Of a stretch of 22,895 nucleotides of DNA, positions 16,548 through 22,895 are shown piece by piece. Positions within the stretch are counted from its first letter, which is position 1, and every line of letters begins with the position of its first letter. The notes beneath the pieces are model-generated. The model saw only the letters and a list, made by a program, of their open reading frames with translations. It was not told the DNA's origin and did not search any database. The DNA is taken from NCBI GenBank assembly GCA_946612175.1, contig CAMOEO010000008.1, positions 1-22,895 of the forward strand, written 5' to 3'. Made by a program: the position numbers and the translations under genes. The DNA comes from an uncultured Verrucomicrobiota bacterium. GTDB lineage: Bacteria > Verrucomicrobiota > Kiritimatiellia > RFP12 > UBA3636.

Positions 16548-16582
16548 CACGGGGCATCACGGAAGCTCCGTGATGCCCCGTG
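16548..16582. terminator. Perfect hairpin between convergent rpoN and porin genes
   Basis: A perfect 16-bp stem (16548-16563 with 16567-16582) closes a three-base loop. It lies 60 bp after rpoN and 24 bp after the end of the minus-strand porin gene. No T-run follows on either strand, so it may be a bidirectional, U-tract-less terminator or an RNA 3'-end stabiliser. Confidence 0.75.
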
Positions 16583-16605
16583 GCCGCAGAGAGCGCGGGA
16601 GCGCC

Positions 16606-17907
16606 CTAGAAGCGGCGCGTCGCGGAGAGCGCCAGGCAGTGCCCGTCGGCGTTCTGGTACTTGCCGTCGAACACGCCGTTGGCCGGGCGCGCATGGACGC
16701 GGTAGTCCTCGACGTACTCGTAGAAGTACGAGCCCTCGATCGTCCAGTCGCCGTGCGTCCAGCCGAGGCCGATCGCGAAGATGTTGCGGTTGTCGCCCGG
16801 GACGAGGTAGTCCGCGTAGCGGCCGTTGATCGGGGACTGGTCCCAGGTGTAGCCCGCGCGGAGCGTCCACGCCTCGTCGAGCGCGTAGTCCGCGCCGACC
16901 GAGAGGCGCCACGCGTCGTGCCACTCCTTCGTGCTCGCCAGCTCGTGTCGCCCGGGCAGCATGTCGCGGTCGAGCTTGATCAGCAGGTCGTCGTAGAGGT
17001 GCCACGTCGTGAAGGTGAACCCGCCGGAGAGCGTCAGGCGCTCCGTCGTCTTCCACGAGAGCGCCGCCATGAACTTGTCGGGGTTCCAGTTGCGCGAGCG
17101 GAACGGCATGTCGTTGAACGCCGCGGGCGCCATCGCCGCGACGGGCGCCGGGCGGTCCCACTTCGCGTCGCCCTTCACCTTGAACTGGATGCGGCTGTGG
17201 TACGCGGCGCCGAACGTCACGTCGTCCGTCACCTTCCACATCAGGCCCAGGTCGATGCCGGGCCGGATGTCGTCGCCGTGAAAGTCCTGGTCCACATCGT
17301 ACGGGGACGGCGACGGATCGTTGTAGCGGCGCAGGCCGTACATGCCGGCCGCGTCGAGGCGCTGCGCCAGCTCGATGTCGAAGTAGCGGATCGAGAGGCC
17401 CGCCGAGAGCGAAAGGCTGTCGCAGACCTTCCACGCGATCTGCGGAGCGAAGTCCAGCGACAGGATCTCCGCCTTGTAGTTGCCGTAGCGCCCCGCCCAC
17501 GTGCGCGGGAAGTTCGCGCCCAGGCCGTAGCGCGTGAACATGCCGAAGCCCAGCCACACGCTGTCGCCCAGCTGGTGCGTCGCGTACGCGCTCGGCAGCG
17601 ACCAGATCTGGCGGTGGCCCGCGCCCACCATCCGCTCGCCCGTGTACGGATTGACCGCGAGCACCTCGGCCTCGGGGCGGATGAACGACGCGCCGAGCTC
17701 GACCTGCGTGCCGGGCAGCTCGGTCATCGTGGCGCCGTTGAAGTAGAGGGAGGCGGGCTCGCCGCCGCCGGCGATCAGCCCGGCGGGGTTCACGTTGCCG
17801 CGCGCGGAGCCCTCCTCGAGGGCGAAGCCGGCGCCGATCGCCGGAACAACGATGCCGAACGCCGCGCAAAGCGCCATTCGGAGAGGGACGGAGTGGGAGG
17901 TGGACAT
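16606..17907 (-). CDS. OmpP1/FadL/TodX-family outer membrane protein
   Basis: A 433-residue outer-membrane beta-barrel of the FadL type, which lets hydrophobic molecules such as long-chain fatty acids or aromatic compounds cross the outer membrane. A signal peptide is visible (residues 1-26, cleavage near AIGA|GFA). The mature N-terminus GFALEEGSARGN...NPAGL corresponds to the FadL hatch-region start. Later alternating aromatic strands follow (AGYTWDQSPINGRYADYLVP, IEGSYFYEYVEDYRV) and the protein ends in a terminal Phe (ATRRF), the usual barrel-assembly signal. Its promoter sits in an A+T-rich island with an inverted repeat. It indicates a diderm cell envelope. The leader carries no Shine-Dalgarno sequence. 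The substrate is not known. Confidence 0.93.
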   Translation of the reverse strand: MSTSHSVPLRMALCAAFGIVVPAIGAGFALEEGSARGNVNPAGLIAGGGEPASLYFNGATMTELPGTQVELGASFIRPEAEVLAVNPYTGERMVGAGHRQIWSLPSAYATHQLGDSVWLGFGMFTRYGLGANFPRTWAGRYGNYKAEILSLDFAPQIAWKVCDSLSLSAGLSIRYFDIELAQRLDAAGMYGLRRYNDPSPSPYDVDQDFHGDDIRPGIDLGLMWKVTDDVTFGAAYHSRIQFKVKGDAKWDRPAPVAAMAPAAFNDMPFRSRNWNPDKFMAALSWKTTERLTLSGGFTFTTWHLYDDLLIKLDRDMLPGRHELASTKEWHDAWRLSVGADYALDEAWTLRAGYTWDQSPINGRYADYLVPGDNRNIFAIGLGWTHGDWTIEGSYFYEYVEDYRVHARPANGVFDGKYQNADGHCLALSATRRF

Positions 17908-17986
17908 GGTGTGGGGAGGGATGGAGGTTGGATTGGCCGCGTGCCGGCTTCCGCTCCATGCGGAGGACGGATTCGCGCGAATGACG

Positions 17987-18017
17987 GTTTCAAATTATCG
18001 CAAAATTTTTTTGAAAC
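17987..18017. repeat. Inverted repeat over the porin promoter (candidate operator)
   Basis: The arms GTTTCAAA (17987-17994) and TTTGAAAC (18010-18017) are perfect 8-bp reverse complements with a 15-bp spacer. They bracket the -10 box and spacer of the minus-strand porin promoter, a position expected for a repressor site. A tandem heptamer TAAACGT (18025-18031, 18032-18038) lies just upstream of the -35 region. Confidence 0.55.
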
Positions 18018-18022
18018 TCCAG
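17994..18022 (-). promoter_or_regulatory. Promoter of the FadL-like porin gene
   Basis: On the minus strand, GATAAT (17999-17994) with a preceding TGC (extended -10 form) has a weak CTGGAG 17 bp upstream (18022-18017). The spacer is a run of A and T, unique in this GC-rich window. The leader would be about 80 nt. The gap 17908-18212 otherwise holds the inverted repeat, a terminator and the tandem palindromes listed separately. Confidence 0.6.
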
Positions 18023-18070
18023 CATAAACGTTAAACGTGCGCCCTTTTTCCCGGTTCCGTCGCAAATCCG

Positions 18071-18112
18071 AAAACTCCGCGCGGGGAGCGCCTTTTCGAA
18101 GCGCCCCCCGCG
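18071..18112 (-). terminator. Intrinsic terminator after the exported-protein gene
   Basis: A 12-bp stem (18101-18112 with 18080-18091, one G-T wobble) and a nine-base loop are followed on the minus strand by a short spacer and TTTT (18074-18071). It lies about 100 nt after the stop codon of the gene at 18213-19133 and upstream of the porin promoter. Confidence 0.65.
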
Positions 18113-18150
18113 GAATTTCAAACAAGCGACCGAATTTTACCTCTCGGGCG

Positions 18151-18210
18151 CCGCGGCATGCGCCGCGGCATCCATGCCGCGGCATGCGCGCCGCGGCATC
18201 CATGCCGCGG
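18151..18210. repeat. Tandem palindromic element (CCGCGGCAT units)
   Basis: An imperfect 26/28-bp tandem duplication (18151-18176 and 18177-18204, with a further CCGCGG to 18210). It contains two copies of the 20-bp perfect inverted repeat formed by CCGCGGCAT, CC and ATGCCGCGG (18163-18182 and 18191-18210). It starts two bases after the stop codon of the minus-strand gene and so forms its 3' untranslated region. There is no T-run. Confidence 0.9.
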
Positions 18211-18212
18211 TA

Positions 18213-19133
18213 CTACTGCACCGGGAACGGCAGCGCCGGCGCGTCGCCGCCGCCGCCGGGCAGCCCGGCGCCCATGCCCATCATCACCAGCGGCATCATC
18301 GCCTGCTGGAGCGCGCTCCGCAGCTCGTCGGCGTTCTGCGCCTTGCCGGCCTGGCGGGCGACGCCCGTCATCATCTGGATGGCCATGAGCACGCCCTGCT
18401 TCTCCTGGTCGGACATCGCCGGGATCGCGGCCGCCTGCGCCTTCCAGTCCGCGCGGTCCGCGAAGGCCTCGACGAGGGCGGCCGGAATCCAGACCCCCTC
18501 CACCTTGACCATCGTGTCGCCCGTGTCCTTCCCGTCCTCGGTCAGCGTCACGGTGCCGTCCGCCCCCGCCTTCGCGGTGTAGGTCGGAAGCTGGATCGGC
18601 TTCACCGTGTCGGTGACGCCCTTCATCGTGAGCGCCGGCACGGCGAGCACCGAGGCGAGGCCTCCCGACGCGATCTTGTCGCGGTCGGCCGCCTTCGCGA
18701 CCGCGCCGAGGCGCGAGCCGAGGCGGACGAGCATCGTGACCTTCTCCTCCGTCGTCAGGTCGAGGTTCGCGGCGGCGTCGGCCTGCGGGATCGGAAGGGC
18801 CGACTTCGCCTCGTCCATCGAGGCGAGCAGGCGCGCCTGCTTCGTCAGGGACGCGCTCGCCTGCAGCAGGAGCTGCTGCGCGGCGGACCAGACCGCGGGG
18901 TCGACCTTGCCCGCGGCCGTCTTCGCGGTGTCGGCGAGCGCGGAGCGGTACGAGGCCGGAAGCGCGCCGTAGATCGCGCCGAGGTCGACGTCGGCGAGCG
19001 CCTGGTTCAGGGCGGCGTGCGCCCGGGTGGCGTCGGCGACGTCCGCGGGGGTGGCGTCGACCGCGAGGGCGGCGGAGGGGAGGAGGCCGGCGCAGAGCGC
19101 GGCCGCGAAAAGGGGGCGGAGCGTGTGGTGCAT
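18213..19133 (-). CDS. Exported protein of unknown function
   Basis: I do not recognise this 306-residue protein. It has a clear Sec signal peptide (MHHTLRPLF then AAALCAGLLPSAALA, cleavage after residue 24), then an Ala-rich, probably mainly helical body. A beta-like segment (PTYTAKAGADGTVTLTED with KVEGVWIPAAL) resembles the end of DUF-type lipoproteins that measure processed peptide, but this is weak. The C-terminal 70 residues are Met-rich (MAIQMM, AMMPLVMMGMGAG) and end in Gly/Pro. It has only the signal-peptide Cys and lacks a lipobox, so it should be periplasmic or secreted. It has its own promoter (19194-19222) and terminator, and is therefore monocistronic. Third-position C preference matches the neighbours, supporting a real gene. 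Confidence 0.85.
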   Translation of the reverse strand: MHHTLRPLFAAALCAGLLPSAALAVDATPADVADATRAHAALNQALADVDLGAIYGALPASYRSALADTAKTAAGKVDPAVWSAAQQLLLQASASLTKQARLLASMDEAKSALPIPQADAAANLDLTTEEKVTMLVRLGSRLGAVAKAADRDKIASGGLASVLAVPALTMKGVTDTVKPIQLPTYTAKAGADGTVTLTEDGKDTGDTMVKVEGVWIPAALVEAFADRADWKAQAAAIPAMSDQEKQGVLMAIQMMTGVARQAGKAQNADELRSALQQAMMPLVMMGMGAGLPGGGGDAPALPFPVQ

Positions 19134-19193
19134 GGCGGAGGGGCTGTGGGGTGGGTTTCGGGTTCGGCGCCGGACGCCCGGCGAACGGCGGTA

Positions 19194-19222
19194 AGTCTAC
19201 GAAATCGCGCACGCGCACGCAA
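19194..19222 (-). promoter_or_regulatory. Promoter of the exported-protein gene
   Basis: On the minus strand, TTGCGT (19222-19217) and TAGACT (19199-19194) are 17 bp apart. An 11-bp direct repeat, CGAAATCGCGC (19200-19210 and 19224-19234, period 24), lies in the spacer and just upstream of the -35 box and could be a regulator site. Confidence 0.5.
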
Positions 19223-19300
19223 GCGAAATCGCGCGGCGCGGTTTCGCCGGAAGTTGCAGACTGCAATGGCGCACGGATGTCGCCGAGGAAGAAGGGCCGG

Positions 19301-19352
19301 CAAAAGCACCCCCCTTCCGGAAAAGCGGGGAAGCGCTTGCCGAAAGGGGGGG
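19301..19352 (-). terminator. Intrinsic terminator after tRNA-Lys
   Basis: On the minus strand, CCCCCCTTTCGG (19351-19340) can pair with CCGGAAGGGGGG (19320-19309) with one wobble, around a 19-nt loop. A TTTT run (19305-19302) follows shortly after. It begins eight nt past the encoded CCA end of the tRNA. Confidence 0.75.
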
Positions 19353-19359
19353 CTGAGCG

Positions 19360-19435
<76 letters not shown>

Positions 19436-19468
19436 AGGGCGATGCCGCGAAGCGGCGAGGCGGCGCAG

Positions 19469-19498
19469 AAACTACCACATCGCCGGAGGAAAAGTCAA
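19469..19498 (-). promoter_or_regulatory. Promoter of tRNA-Lys
   Basis: On the minus strand, TTGACT (19498-19493) abuts the ychF stop codon, followed after 18 bp by TAGTTT (19474-19469). Transcription would start near 19462, about 27 nt before the mature tRNA 5' end. Confidence 0.5.
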
Positions 19499-20599
19499 CT
19501 AGACGTTGAACAGGAACTCGACCATGTCGCCGTCCTGCATCTCGTACTCCTTGCCCTCCTCGCGAACGAGGCCGAGCTCGCGGCACTTCAGCTCCCCGCC
19601 GTGCGCGACGAAGTCCTCGTAGCGCACGACCTTCGCGCGGATGAAGCCGCGCTCGAAGTCGCTGTGGATGACGCCGGCGCACTTCGGCGCCTTCCAGCCG
19701 CGGCGGAACGTCCAGGCGCGGACCTCCTTCGGGCCGGCGGTGAGGAAGGAGGCGAGGCCGAGCGTATGGTAGCCGGTCTTCACGATGACGTCGAGGCCGC
19801 TCTCGGAGATGCCGTAGGAGGCGAGGAACTCGGCGCGCTCCTCGTCGGAGAGGCCCGCCATGTCCTGCTCCACGGCGGCGCAGATGCGGACGCAGTCGCA
19901 GCCCGCCTTCTCCGCGAGCGCGCGGAGCGCCGCCTCGTGGGCGTTGCCGGAAGCGAGGCCGTCCTCGTCGACGTTCGCGACGTAGATGACCTTCTTGTCG
20001 GTGAGAAAGCGGCCTTCGCGGAGCGTCTCGGCGAGCAGGTCGTCGTCGTGGCGGTCGAAGGTCCGGACGGGGGCGCCGGACTCGAGGTGGGCGCGGAGGG
20101 CCTCGACGAGCTCGTGCTCGGGGCGGACCTTCGGGTCGACCTTGGCGAGCTTGCCGAGGCGGGCGAGGCGGGCCTCGAGGACCTCGAGGTCGGCGAGCAG
20201 CAGCTCGTTCTCGATGATCGCGACGTCGCGGGCGGGGTCGATCGAGCCCTCGACGTGGACGATGTCGCCGTTCTCGAAGCAGCGGACGACCTCGAGGATC
20301 GCGTTCGCGTCGCGGATGTTGGCGAGGAACTTGTTGCCGAGGCCCTCGCCCTTGCTCGCGCCCTTCACCAGCCCCGCGATGTCGACGAACTCGACCGTCG
20401 CGTGGATGACGTTCTGCGGGTGGACCATGTCCGCGAGGACCGCGAGGCGCGGGTCGGGCACCGGGACGACGGCGGTGTTGGGCTCGATGGTGCAGAAGGG
20501 GAAGTTCTCGGCCTTCGCGTTCTGGGCGCGGGTGAGGGCGTTGAAGAGGGTGGACTTGCCGACGTTGGGCAGGCCGACGATGCCGATGTTGAGTGCCAT
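19499..20599 (-). CDS. ychF: Redox-regulated ATPase YchF (OBG-type)
   Basis: YchF/Ola1 (366 residues; E. coli 363) is a cytoplasmic Obg-related P-loop NTPase that prefers ATP to GTP and is linked to ribosomes and stress response. The sequence shows the P-loop GLPNVGKST (residues 9-17), switch region NFPFCTIEPNTAVV, DIAGLVKGASKGEGLGN, and YVANVDEDG at the nucleotide-specificity position, where Glu replaces the GTPase Asp. The C-terminal TGS-like domain ends with MVEFLFNV, as in the family. The start is supported by AAAGGA (20614-20609) nine nt upstream, one of the few clear Shine-Dalgarno sequences here. It is divergent from the symporter gene; the tRNA-Lys follows 63 bp downstream. Confidence 0.97.
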   Translation of the reverse strand: MALNIGIVGLPNVGKSTLFNALTRAQNAKAENFPFCTIEPNTAVVPVPDPRLAVLADMVHPQNVIHATVEFVDIAGLVKGASKGEGLGNKFLANIRDANAILEVVRCFENGDIVHVEGSIDPARDVAIIENELLLADLEVLEARLARLGKLAKVDPKVRPEHELVEALRAHLESGAPVRTFDRHDDDLLAETLREGRFLTDKKVIYVANVDEDGLASGNAHEAALRALAEKAGCDCVRICAAVEQDMAGLSDEERAEFLASYGISESGLDVIVKTGYHTLGLASFLTAGPKEVRAWTFRRGWKAPKCAGVIHSDFERGFIRAKVVRYEDFVAHGGELKCRELGLVREEGKEYEMQDGDMVEFLFNV

Positions 20600-20625
20600 G
20601 GTGCGGGTTCCTTTGACGGGCGGAG

Positions 20626-20654
20626 AGGATACACCGCGGAGCGCCGCTTTTCAA
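20626..20654 (-). promoter_or_regulatory. Promoter of ychF
   Basis: On the minus strand, TTGAAA (20654-20649) and TATCCT (20631-20626) are 17 bp apart. The leader is about 20 nt and holds the AAAGGA ribosome-binding site. Confidence 0.6.
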
Positions 20655-20700
20655 GCCGAAACCGCGCCGAGGTCCCGCGCGGTCGCGCGGCAGCGGCCCC

Positions 20701-20730
20701 TTGCGGAGGCGGACGGGGTTTTGCTAGAAT
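20701..20730 (+). promoter_or_regulatory. Promoter of the symporter gene, leaderless type
   Basis: TTGCGG at 20701-20706 and TAGAAT at 20725-20730 are 18 bp apart. The ATG at 20740 follows the -10 box after nine nt, so the expected transcript has a leader of only about 2-3 nt. Confidence 0.6.
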
Positions 20731-20739
20731 GGCGGGGCC

Positions 20740-21765
20740 ATGAGCGCACAACCCTCCGCATCCGTTTCCTCCCCTCCCCTTCGCAGGCTCCTTCGCGCGT
20801 CCTTCCGCGCCCTCGCCGCCGCCAGCGCCCGGCTCGCGCGATTCGCCCCGCTCTTCGTCACGCTCGCCGCCGCGGCCGCCCTCTGGCGGCCCGTCGCGTT
20901 CGACTGGATGAAGGGCGACGTCCAGACCGCGATCCTCGGCGTCATCATGCTCTCGATGGGCCTCACGCTCTCCGGGCGGGACTTCGCCATCCTCGCGCGC
21001 AACCCGCTCGCGATGGCCGTCGGCGCCCTGGCGCAGTTCACCGTGATGCCCCTCCTCGCCTGGTCGATCGCGCACGCGCTCCGGCTCTCGCCCGGGCTCA
21101 CGGTCGGGCTGATCCTCGTCGGCTGCTGCCCGGGCGGCGTGTCCTCCAACATCATGTCGTTCCTCTGCAAGGGGGACGTCGCCTACTCCGTCGGGATGAC
21201 CGCCGTCTCGACGCTCCTCGCGCCGATTGCGACGCCGCTGCTCACCGCCTGGCTCGCGGGCGCGGAGGTGCCGGTCGACGCCGTCGGGATGTTCAAGTCG
21301 ATCCTCTGGATCACGCTCCTGCCGGTGCTCTCGGGCGTCGCGCTCAACGCGCTCTTCGGGCGGACGCGCGCCTACGCGGCGCTGCTGCGCCTGATGCCGG
21401 GCGTCGCGGTGCTGGGCCTCATGTGCATCGTGGGCGGCGTCGCGGCCCACGACGGCGACGAGTTCCTCCGGGCCGGCGCGATCATCTTCCTCGCGATCTT
21501 CCTGCACAACACGGGCGGGTACCTCCTCGGCTACGGCGCGGCGCTGCTCTTCCGCATGCCGCGCCCGCGCCGCCGCACGCTCTCGATCGAGGTCGGCGTG
21601 CAGAACGCGGGCCTCGGCACCGTCCTCGCGGGGCGCCACTTCGCGGGCCTCGCCGGCGCCGAGCCCATCGCCGCCGCCTCCTGCATCTACCACTCCATCG
21701 CCGGCACGGTCCTCGCCCGGCTCTACGTCTTCCTCGACCGCCGCTTCCCGAAGTGGGGCATCTGA
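20740..21765 (+). CDS. Bile acid:sodium symporter (BASS) family transporter
   Basis: A 341-residue inner-membrane transporter of the BASS/SBF family, which moves organic anions such as bile acids or pyruvate with sodium; bacterial members often have unknown substrates. After a basic N-terminal stretch (residues 1-34), about nine hydrophobic segments follow. The family motifs are MLSMGLTLSGRDF, VGCCPGGVSSNIMSFLCKGD (from residue 128; this loop lines the sodium sites) and IEVGVQNAGLGTVLA in the second inverted half, with crossing-helix glycines and prolines conserved. It does not have the arsenite (Acr3) pattern. It is monocistronic and divergent from ychF. The family call is secure; the substrate is not. 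Confidence 0.93.
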   Translation: MSAQPSASVSSPPLRRLLRASFRALAAASARLARFAPLFVTLAAAAALWRPVAFDWMKGDVQTAILGVIMLSMGLTLSGRDFAILARNPLAMAVGALAQFTVMPLLAWSIAHALRLSPGLTVGLILVGCCPGGVSSNIMSFLCKGDVAYSVGMTAVSTLLAPIATPLLTAWLAGAEVPVDAVGMFKSILWITLLPVLSGVALNALFGRTRAYAALLRLMPGVAVLGLMCIVGGVAAHDGDEFLRAGAIIFLAIFLHNTGGYLLGYGAALLFRMPRPRRRTLSIEVGVQNAGLGTVLAGRHFAGLAGAEPIAAASCIYHSIAGTVLARLYVFLDRRFPKWGI

Positions 21766-21807
21766 CGCCCCCGCGCGGCCCGGGACGTCCGCCCCGTCAC
21801 GGGGAGG

Positions 21808-22053
21808 TCATTCCGGGAAGGCCGGCATCGGCGGCGGCGGCAGCGAGAAGGCCGCGGTGAAGAGGCGGCCGAGCGCGTCGTCGCGGCGGAGGGCGGACTC
21901 CGGAACGGCCTCGACGGCATCGGCGCCGGAGACGCGCGCCTCGGAGACCGTGAGCGCGGGGCGGCCGGCCTCCTTGGCGGAGGCGGCGTCGGCGTGGGGA
22001 ATCTCGGCGGGAGCCGTGACGGGGGTGCTGCGGGGGTTGAAGGAGATGTCCAT
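21808..22053 (-). CDS. Small protein of unknown function beside sctU
   Basis: An 81-residue protein that I do not recognise. The N-terminal half is rich in Ser, Thr, Pro and Ala, as seen in secreted type III substrates. The middle reads LTVSEARVSGADAVEAVP, and the C-terminus combines a short hydrophobic helix (DALGRLFTAAFSL) with PPPPMPAFPE. It has no Cys or Trp and no Sec signal peptide. It follows sctU on the same strand after a 158-bp gap that holds a promoter-like sequence. The ATG at 22053 lacks a Shine-Dalgarno sequence; a longer frame upstream (to 22131) would run through the promoter region and is disfavoured. A small type III secretion component, chaperone or substrate is possible but unproven. 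Confidence 0.6.
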   Translation of the reverse strand: MDISFNPRSTPVTAPAEIPHADAASAKEAGRPALTVSEARVSGADAVEAVPESALRRDDALGRLFTAAFSLPPPPMPAFPE

Positions 22054-22126
22054 GTTCGTTCGCGTGGGCTGAGGTTCCCGGGGGTAGGGTCCCGCTCCGG
22101 GGACACGATGCGTTCGCGTGTCGCCT

Positions 22127-22158
22127 ATCATACACGAAACCGGGGCGGAAAGTTACAA
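22127..22158 (-). promoter_or_regulatory. Candidate promoter of the small protein gene
   Basis: On the minus strand, TATGAT (22132-22127) is a good -10 box; TTGTAA (22158-22153) is 20 bp upstream, longer than ideal. A run of eight T (22167-22160 on the minus strand) immediately upstream could act as an UP-like element. The leader would be about 67 nt. Confidence 0.4.
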
Positions 22159-22211
22159 CAAAAAAAACTTGCTCGACGACCCCGGAGGCTGGGCCCGCGG
22201 GGCGGGGATTG

Positions 22212-22895
22212 TCAAAGCTGCACGGAATCGAGCTCGGCCTCCTCCTTGCGGGCGTCGGAGAGGCGCTTCACCCACTGGAGGACCTCGGCGACGGGCTCCA
22301 GGAGCGATTCGGGGACGAATTCGCCGATCTTGCCCTCCGCGTAGAGCGCGCGGGCGAGCGGGACGTTCTCCAGGATCGGGATGCCCTCGGCCATCGCGGT
22401 CTCGCGGATGACGCGCGCGACGTCGTCCGCGCCCGAGACGACGAGACGCGGCAGCGGCCACTCGTCCGGGACGTAGCGGATGCCGACCGCCAGGTGCGTC
22501 GGGTTGGTGACGACGACGCTGGCGTCCTTGGTCGCCTTGACGGGGTCCGGGCCGTTGAGGAGCTCGTTGCGGAACTCGCGCTGGGCCTGCTTGACCTCCT
22601 GCGAGCCCTCCATCTCCTTGTACTCGCGCTTCACCTCGTCCTTCGTCATCATCATCTCCTTGGTGAAGTTCTTCCCCTGGAAGATGCGGTCGACGATGGC
22701 GATGAGGATGTAGCCCGAGGCGGTGTAGACGGCGAGGCGCTTGAGCATCACGCGAAGGGACGGCATGATGTCGTCCACCGTGCCGTAGCACATCTGCAGC
22801 AGCTCGGGCACCGACGCCCAGATGATCTTGTAGAGCAGCCAGGAGAGGAAGCCGACCTTGACGCAGTTCTTGAGGAACTCGAAGAAGTTCTTCTT
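22212..22895 (-). CDS. sctU: Type III secretion export gate protein SctU (partial, N-terminus beyond window)
   Basis: The C-terminal 227 residues of a SctU/FlhB-family protein, an inner-membrane part of the type III export apparatus that switches substrate specificity after self-cleavage. The last membrane region (SWLLYKIIWAS and VYTASGYILIAIVD), the basic linker (TKDEVKREYKEMEG) and the cytoplasmic domain with the NPTH cleavage motif are present; NPTH is intact. The segment after it (GIRYVPDEWPLPRL, then IPILENVPLARALYAEG and AEVLQWVKRL) looks more like non-flagellar SctU (YscU/EscU) than FlhB, so an injectisome is more likely than a flagellum. About 120-130 residues lie beyond the right edge. 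The rest of the cluster should follow there. Confidence 0.9.
   Translation of the reverse strand, partial: KKNFFEFLKNCVKVGFLSWLLYKIIWASVPELLQMCYGTVDDIMPSLRVMLKRLAVYTASGYILIAIVDRIFQGKNFTKEMMMTKDEVKREYKEMEGSQEVKQAQREFRNELLNGPDPVKATKDASVVVTNPTHLAVGIRYVPDEWPLPRLVVSGADDVARVIRETAMAEGIPILENVPLARALYAEGKIGEFVPESLLEPVAEVLQWVKRLSDARKEEAELDSVQL

Noticed and set aside
18151..18210. Short CRISPR-like array
   Set aside because: Units are 9-28 bp palindromes without unique spacers, and no cas genes are present.
21792..21804. CCCCG/CGGGG hairpin between the symporter and small-protein genes as terminator
   Set aside because: The stem is only five bp with no T-run, and such pairs are frequent by chance at this base composition.
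22141..22211. Intrinsic terminator of sctU ending in eight T
   Set aside because: No stable stem lies directly before the T-run; the nearest possible GC pairing is separated from it by about 12 bases. The run is more likely part of the next promoter.

Overview
The window is about 70% or more G+C, with C strongly preferred at third codon positions, and encodes an ordinary set of bacterial housekeeping genes. The combination of FadL-type porin, sigma-54, a sialate O-acetylesterase-family protein, a (most likely non-flagellar) type III secretion export gate and many C-rich leaders without a Shine-Dalgarno sequence fits a Gram-negative member of the PVC superphylum, for example Kiritimatiellae, Lentisphaerae or Verrucomicrobia, perhaps gut-associated. 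That placement is inference; no rRNA gene is present to test it.

Layout. 28-1329 (+): amidohydrolase of the MTA/SAH deaminase type. 1465-5229 (+): a tight operon behind a strong promoter, encoding AccD, AccA and a 651-residue fusion of an oxaloacetate decarboxylase-type carboxyltransferase to an AccB-type biotin carrier. 5253-5861 (+): DnaQ-like exonuclease. 5952-7160 (+): acetate kinase with its own promoter. 7209-8411 (+): a second amidohydrolase. 8438-10564 (-): sialate O-acetylesterase-like enzyme carrying a nine-unit heptamer array inside its coding region. From a divergent promoter region run 10686-11444 (YggS/PLPBP) and 11475-12434 (RluA-type pseudouridine synthase), then 12497-14773 (Tex) and 14856-16487 (RpoN), the latter preceded directly by another nine-unit heptamer array. 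On the minus strand follow a FadL-like porin (16606-17907), an unknown exported protein (18213-19133), tRNA-Lys(UUU) and YchF (19499-20599). A bile acid:sodium symporter-family protein (20740-21765, +), a small unknown protein (21808-22053, -) and the C-terminal two thirds of SctU (22212 to the right edge, -) complete the window.

The most interesting part is the acc operon. AccA and AccD provide the CoA-side carboxyltransferase, and the third protein combines an oxaloacetate/pyruvate-side carboxyltransferase with a biotin domain that keeps the AccB-specific thumb. Together they resemble the parts list of a transcarboxylase (the 12S, 5S and 1.3S components of Propionibacterium transcarboxylase) that could move a carboxyl group from oxaloacetate to acetyl-CoA without ATP. 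No biotin carboxylase (AccC) lies in the window. This is a hypothesis from architecture and context.

Other second-look items are the two 63-bp degenerate heptamer arrays, a set of genes whose -10 box lies only 8-10 nt before the ATG (probable leaderless mRNAs), a tandem palindromic element at 18151-18210, an inverted repeat over the porin promoter, and the small protein next to the type III secretion gene.
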